Source of the DNA: DASUXY01 sp036377675
GTDB lineage: Bacteria; Bacillota; Bacilli; Bacillales; Amphibacillaceae
Length of the DNA: 10,093 nt
Reading direction: 5' to 3'
Assembly: GCA_036377675.1 (NCBI GenBank)
Contig: DASUXY010000011.1
Coordinates: 1 to 10,093, forward strand
Part shown: piece after piece, positions 7,187-10,093 of the stretch
How positions within the stretch are numbered: the stretch's first letter is position 1
How the letters are laid out: the number at the start of each line of letters is the position of its first letter
Notes under the pieces: model-generated
The model's input: only the letters and a program-made list of their open reading frames with translations
Database searches by the model: none
Told to the model about the DNA's origin: nothing
Translations under genes and position numbers: made by a program

Positions 7187-7193
7187 AAAGGGG
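7187..7193 (+). promoter_or_regulatory. Ribosome binding site supporting a TTG start for dppB
   Basis: AAAGGGG lies 8 bases before the TTG at 7202. The next residues FAYTIRRILLLIPVLFGMTLITF are the normal N-terminus of a DppB permease, so the TTG start is needed to keep the family's first helix. Confidence 0.7.
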
Positions 7194-7201
7194 AAAAAGA
7201 T

Positions 7202-8203
7202 TTGTTCGCTTATACGATTCGTCGCATACTCCTACTTATTCCAGTGCTCTTCGGCATGACATTAATTACGTTTTCAATTGTCCACCTAATCCCGGGAAAC
7301 CCTGCTCAAGTTATTTTAGGAGAGACAGCTTCACAAACGGCGATTGAAAATTTACAAGAAAGTATGGGTCTCAATAAGCCTTATATTACTCAGTATGGGA
7401 TTTATGTCATGGATTTGCTAAAAGGAGATTTAGGAACATCTTTACGTTCAAAGGCTGATATTGCGACTGAAATATGGCCGTACATTGCTGCTACCTTCGA
7501 GTTAACCTTTTTTGCAATGCTGTTTGCTGTTGTAGTTGGTATGAATGCTGGCATCATCAGTGCATGGAAGCAAAACTCGACGTTTGACTTTTTAGCGATG
7601 CTTATTGCGTTGATTGGTGTATCGATGCCTGTATTTTGGCTCGCTTTAATGGAACAGTGGGTTTTTGCTCAAGAGCTCAGCTGGTTACCAGCACATGGTC
7701 GACAGGATAATCGAAATCCGCTTGAAGCGATTACTCATTTTTACGTACTTGACTCCCTGTTACATTTCGATTTTGCTCGGACAGCAACTGTTCTTAAGCA
7801 CCTTATTTTACCGAGCATCGCCTTAGGAACGATTCCAATGGCGATCATTGCTCGGATGACACGATCTAGTATGTTGGAAGTGATGAATTCAGACTATATT
7901 CGAACGATACGTGCTAAAGGTGGTGGGCAATTTTTAATTATTTATAAACATGCGCTTAAAAATGCGCTAATACCCGTTCTAACGGTTATTGGTTTGCAAG
8001 CAGGTGTTTTATTAGGGGGAGCGATTTTGACGGAAACGATTTTCAGTTGGCCAGGAGTCGGACGTTATATTTTTGATGCGATTAATTACCGAGACTATCC
8101 CGTTATACAATCTGGTATTTTAGTCATTGCATTTATTTTTGTCATCATTAATTTGCTCGTTGACTTGTTATACGCTGTTATTGATCCGAGAATAAAATAC
8201 TAA
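7202..8203 (+). CDS. dppB: Peptide ABC transporter permease, DppB type
   Basis: This integral membrane subunit forms half of the channel with DppC. The 333-residue protein opens with FAYTIRRILLLIPVLFGMTL, the conserved first helix and N-terminal domain of DppB/OppB permeases, followed by IPGNPA (31-36). The BPD_transp_1 domain spans about residues 95-330, with about six membrane helices in all. The EAA-type coupling loop reads SDYIRTIRAKG (230-240) followed by KHALKNALIPV, and contacts an ATPase. The end, DLLYAVIDPRIKY, is typical. The segment MEQWVFAQELSWLPAHGR (about 150-167) is somewhat divergent before the conserved LPA.GR, but the frame is intact. Translation starts at a TTG. The gene follows dppA after 175 bases, much more than elsewhere in the operon. 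Confidence 0.94.
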   Translation: MFAYTIRRILLLIPVLFGMTLITFSIVHLIPGNPAQVILGETASQTAIENLQESMGLNKPYITQYGIYVMDLLKGDLGTSLRSKADIATEIWPYIAATFELTFFAMLFAVVVGMNAGIISAWKQNSTFDFLAMLIALIGVSMPVFWLALMEQWVFAQELSWLPAHGRQDNRNPLEAITHFYVLDSLLHFDFARTATVLKHLILPSIALGTIPMAIIARMTRSSMLEVMNSDYIRTIRAKGGGQFLIIYKHALKNALIPVLTVIGLQAGVLLGGAILTETIFSWPGVGRYIFDAINYRDYPVIQSGILVIAFIFVIINLLVDLLYAVIDPRIKY

Positions 8204-8218
8204 GGAGGGTTTGTAGAC

Positions 8219-9139
8219 ATGAAGGCGACAGATTCACGACCTGTTCATCTTGACAGCTCTGCCGAAAATGCTGATTTGGCTGGAATGGAGGTGAAAGTGG
8301 CATCCCCTCTAAAAGATGCATTGAAGCAGTTACGGAAAAGTACATTCGCTAAAGCAGGCTTAACGATTATTGTGATGTTTATTGTAGTCGGCATCGTTGC
8401 TCCATTACTTACACCGTACGGATTTGATGAGCAAAATCTTGCCAAACGTCTGCAGCCTCCATCTGCTGAGCATTGGTTCGGAACTGATGATCTTGGAAGG
8501 GATCTTTTAACGCGGATCGCTTATGGTGCAAGGATATCGTTGCAAGTTGGCTTTTTTGCAATTACGGGAGCATTGATTTTTGGTACATGTTTAGGATTGG
8601 TTTCGGGTTACTTTGGCGGTTGGGTTGATATTATTATTTCTAGGGTTTTTGATGTTCTTTTGGCGTTTCCGAGTATTTTATTAGCTATTGCAATCGTTGC
8701 TATTCTAGGTGCCTCTTTACAAAATGCTCTTATAGCAATAGCGATTATCAATATACCTATTTTCGGAAGGCTCGTTCGCTCAAAGGTCATTAGTTTACGT
8801 GAAGAGGAATACATCATGGCGGCTAAAGCACAAGGGATGAAGGATGGGAGAATTATTTTTCACCATATTTTACCGAATAGTGTAGCTCCTATTATCGTGC
8901 AAGCTACATTAGGATTTGGTACAGCGGTTTTGGAAGCAGCTGCATTAGGATTTCTCGGTTTAGGAGCTCAGCCTCCGTTACCGGAATGGGGGAAAATGTT
9001 AGCCGATTCAAGAGATTTTATTCAGCTAGCTCCGTGGACGATGATTGTACCGGGTGGATCGATTATGCTCGTCGTCTTAGGATTTAATTTAATCGGCGAT
9101 GGTTTAAGGGATGCCCTCGATCCAAAAATGAAACGATAG
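8219..9139 (+). CDS. dppC: Peptide ABC transporter permease, DppC type
   Basis: This is the second channel-forming permease of the importer. The 306-residue protein has a polar N-terminal tail of about 35 residues, then an OppC_N segment with the first helix (AGLTIIVMFIVVGIVAPLL) and the conserved HWFGTDDLGRDLLTRIAYGAR (about 81-101). A BPD_transp_1 domain follows with about five helices. The EAA coupling loop is EEEYIMAAKAQG (195-206), followed by HHILPNSVAPIIV. The ending LIGDGLRDALDPKMKR is standard for DppC/OppC. AAGGAGGG at 8202-8209 overlaps the dppB stop codon and is well spaced from this ATG, so the two permeases are translationally linked. It is the last gene of the operon. I see no convincing intrinsic terminator after it. 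Confidence 0.95.
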   Translation: MKATDSRPVHLDSSAENADLAGMEVKVASPLKDALKQLRKSTFAKAGLTIIVMFIVVGIVAPLLTPYGFDEQNLAKRLQPPSAEHWFGTDDLGRDLLTRIAYGARISLQVGFFAITGALIFGTCLGLVSGYFGGWVDIIISRVFDVLLAFPSILLAIAIVAILGASLQNALIAIAIINIPIFGRLVRSKVISLREEEYIMAAKAQGMKDGRIIFHHILPNSVAPIIVQATLGFGTAVLEAAALGFLGLGAQPPLPEWGKMLADSRDFIQLAPWTMIVPGGSIMLVVLGFNLIGDGLRDALDPKMKR

Positions 9140-9236
9140 ACTGTTCATCCATTTTGAGGAAAGGTTATTTCGTAAAAATTGGAAAAAATTTGCTAGAATC
9201 GCCAACAATTGGTGTTAATGTTTGCCTGTCCTTATA

Positions 9237-9351
9237 AAGTCATTGATTCATATCAGCAATTTCGTCGCTTTTGGAAAAAATAAATCGTATTCAGTTGCAT
9301 TGTTTTAAAAAATAGGCTATTATAATAGAGGCTTATGTTAATCAATGACTT
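9237..9351. repeat. 12-bp perfect inverted repeat, 115 bases end to end
   Basis: AAGTCATTGATT at 9237-9248 and AATCAATGACTT at 9340-9351 are exact complements separated by 91 bases. The inner region is AT-rich and includes the TATAAT at 9321-9326. Its role is unknown. It could be the ends of a small miniature element or a chance dyad in AT-rich DNA. Confidence 0.6.
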
Positions 9352-9397
9352 ATCTACTAGGCTAGTATTTAATTTTTTAAAAAATAGCTTTTTGCCC

Positions 9398-9426
9398 TTT
9401 ACAAACACATTAAAGTTGTGTATAAT
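9398..9426 (+). promoter_or_regulatory. Strong sigma-A promoter of the tRNA array
   Basis: TTTACA at 9398-9403, a 17-base spacer and a perfect TATAAT at 9421-9426 make a near-consensus promoter. Transcription should begin near 9433, about 35 bases before the first tRNA, which is the usual layout for a tRNA operon. Confidence 0.85.
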
Positions 9427-9468
9427 GAAAATTGTTGGTTTTCGAATGCGGTTTTCAGGTATCAATAT

Positions 9469-9543
9469 GGCCCGTTGGTCAAGCGGTTAAGACACCACCC
9501 TTTCACGGTGGTATCAGGGGTTCGATTCCCCTACGGGTCACCA
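9469..9543 (+). tRNA. tRNA-Glu (anticodon TTC)
   Basis: The acceptor arm GGCCCGT pairs with ACGGGTC, and the discriminator A is followed by an encoded CCA. The anticodon stem CCACC/GGTGG encloses the loop CTTTCAC with anticodon TTC, reading GAA and GAG. The T-arm GGGGTTCGATTCCCC is canonical. It is first in the array. Confidence 0.96.
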
Positions 9544-9564
9544 TTTCTATTTTTTAATGAATTG

Positions 9565-9592
9565 ACGTTTGGATTGTTATTCAGCTAAACGT
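9565..9592 (+). other. Hairpin in the Glu-Thr tRNA spacer
   Basis: ACGTTTGG at 9565-9572 pairs with CTAAACGT at 9585-9592 (seven Watson-Crick pairs and one G-U) around a 12-base loop. ATTTTG follows, which is too short a T-run for a clear terminator. It may be a processing signal or a weak attenuator inside the tRNA operon. Confidence 0.4.
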
Positions 9593-9612
9593 ATTTTGTC
9601 TTGTTTGAAAAT

Positions 9613-9688
9613 GCCGGTCTAGCTCAATTGGCAGAGCAACTGACTTGTAATCAGTAGGTTGGGGGTTCAAGTCCTCTGGCCGGCACCA
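9613..9688 (+). tRNA. tRNA-Thr (anticodon TGT)
   Basis: The acceptor GCCGGTC pairs with GGCCGGC (one G-U), with discriminator A and an encoded CCA. The anticodon stem CTGAC closes the loop TTGTAAT with anticodon TGT, reading ACA and related threonine codons. The T-arm GGGGGTTCAAGTCCTCT has a G-U pair but is normal for this tRNA. Confidence 0.96.
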
Positions 9689-9730
9689 TTTTTTATGTAT
9701 AAAAAATGAAATGAAGTTAAAAGTAATTAT

Positions 9731-9815
9731 GGAGGGGTAGCGAAGTGGCTAAACGCGGCGGACTGTAAATCCGCTCCCATCGGGTTCGGCAGTTCGAATC
9801 TGCCCCCCTCCACCA
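9731..9815 (+). tRNA. tRNA-Tyr (anticodon GTA)
   Basis: This is an 85-base class II tRNA with a long variable arm, as expected for bacterial tRNA-Tyr. The acceptor GGAGGGG pairs with CCCCTCC, with discriminator A and an encoded CCA. The anticodon stem GCGGA/TCCGC closes the loop CTGTAAA with anticodon GTA. The T-arm carries GTTCGAATC. Confidence 0.96.
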
Positions 9816-9828
9816 TACGTTATTTGAT

Positions 9829-9899
9829 TGGGCTATAGCCAAGCGGTAAGGCAACGGGTTTTGGTCCCGTGAGCCTAGGTTCGAATCCTAGTAGCCCAG
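9829..9899 (+). tRNA. tRNA-Gln (anticodon TTG), no encoded CCA
   Basis: The acceptor TGGGCTA pairs with TAGCCCA, with discriminator G at 9899. The anticodon stem ACGGG/CCCGT closes the loop TTTTGGT with anticodon TTG. The T-arm CTAGGTTCGAATCCTAG is canonical. The three preceding tRNAs encode CCA, whereas here the discriminator is followed at once by seven T residues. The 3' end would therefore need RNase Z cleavage and CCA addition. The U1-A72 acceptor pair is typical of tRNA-Gln. Confidence 0.95.
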
Positions 9900-10071
9900 T
9901 TTTTTTATGCTCAGATGTCGATTTATTCAATATAGAGACGAGAGAACGAGCAACGCATCTACCGAATAAGTTACGAGTAACCCCGAAGCACCGACCATCT
10001 TCGAAATTGCTAGCAGATGCAGGGGTCTTCAATGTGAAGGTTCTTGTTATCAAATGGAACTAATAATAAAT
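9900..10071. other. Unexplained 172-base spacer within the tRNA array
   Basis: The other spacers in this array are 69, 42 and 13 bases, so this one stands out. It holds several short perfect dyads: GTTAC-GA-GTAAC (9970-9981), CGAAG/CTTCG (9984-9988 with 9999-10003), CTTCA-ATG-TGAAG (10027-10039), and GCATCT/AGATGC (9955-9960 with 10015-10020). No tRNA, rRNA or credible ORF was recognised in it. Open frames on both strands here also run antisense or parallel to tRNA-Gln and look spurious. Confidence 0.6.
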
Positions 10072-10093
10072 GAGCCATTAGCTCAGGCGGTAG
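10072..10093 (+). tRNA. Probable tRNA-Lys, 5' part only (cut by window end)
   Basis: The last 22 bases, GAGCCATTAGCTCAGGCGGT plus AG, are the acceptor strand and D-arm of a tRNA. This opening matches Bacillus tRNA-Lys as I remember it (GAGCCATTAGCTCAGTTGG). The anticodon lies outside the window, so the amino acid is inferred from the 5' half only. Confidence 0.75.

Larger units (their letters stand above)
9140..9468. other. AT-rich gap between dppC and the tRNA array
   Basis: These 329 bases contain no credible gene. They hold a 12-bp inverted repeat (9237-9351), an isolated TATAAT at 9321-9326 with no good -35 box, a TTTTTTAAAAAA palindrome at 9373-9384, a TACTAG-G-CTAGTA dyad at 9355-9367, and the tRNA promoter at 9398-9426. 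No clear terminator for dppC is visible. Confidence 0.6.

Noticed and set aside
9253..9465. 70-codon minus-strand open frame before the tRNA array
   Set aside because: It is Lys/Phe/Asn-rich translation of AT-rich DNA, runs through the tRNA promoter and lacks a convincing ribosome binding site.
9689..9706. TTTTTTAT-GT-ATAAAAAA palindrome between tRNA-Thr and tRNA-Tyr
   Set aside because: It is purely A/T with a two-base loop, so it would not make a stable RNA hairpin and is unlikely to terminate transcription.
9820..10063. Open frames on both strands across tRNA-Gln and its spacer
   Set aside because: They translate the tRNA gene itself (the antisense frame gives GFEPRLTGPKP), a well-known source of false gene calls.
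1..10093. CRISPR array, toxin-antitoxin pair, prophage or defence island
   Set aside because: No regularly spaced direct repeats, small paired genes, integrase or defence-type domains were seen. The only mobile trace is the IS256 end.

Overview
The window looks like chromosomal DNA from a low-GC Gram-positive bacterium of the Bacillaceae. Three things support this: AGGAGG-type ribosome binding sites, a BmrA-like multidrug exporter and FabI that read closely like their Bacillus subtilis counterparts, and a dense tRNA array with mostly encoded CCA ends. The exported solute-binding protein is very rich in Asp and Glu, which would fit an alkaliphilic or salt-tolerant Bacillus relative. That last point is inference only.

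Layout. Bases 1-204 are the tail of an IS256-family insertion sequence: the last 36 transposase codons, a perfect GC-rich palindrome and a probable terminal inverted repeat. A promoter at about 350-377 then leads into a bmrA-like ABC multidrug exporter gene (425-2192, +). That gene is split by a one-base insertion at 1513/1514, just before Walker A, so as written it is a pseudogene or carries a sequencing error. A bidirectional terminator (2239-2280) separates it from the convergent fabI gene (2321-3097, -), which encodes the enoyl-ACP reductase of fatty acid synthesis. A 270-base divergent gap follows, holding candidate promoters and a weakly Fur-like dyad.

Bases 3368-9139 (+) form a complete five-gene peptide ABC importer: two ATPases (DppD/OppD and DppF/OppF types), a DppA-like lipoprotein receptor, and the DppB-type and DppC-type permeases. 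The order D-F-A-B-C is that of the B. subtilis app operon, but the receptor sequence is closest to the DppA dipeptide-binding type. The receptor would capture peptide outside the membrane, the two permeases form the channel, and the two ATPases drive transport. A 175-base gap between receptor and first permease holds a long imperfect inverted repeat.

Bases 9140-9468 are AT-rich and hold a 12-bp inverted repeat and a strong tRNA promoter (TTTACA-17-TATAAT). The array then reads tRNA-Glu(TTC), tRNA-Thr(TGT), tRNA-Tyr(GTA), tRNA-Gln(TTG), a 172-base unexplained spacer, and the first 22 bases of a probable tRNA-Lys cut by the window end.

I see no clear previously undescribed system. The best leads are the frameshift in the exporter, the two roughly 115-base inverted-repeat structures, and the structured spacer in the tRNA array.
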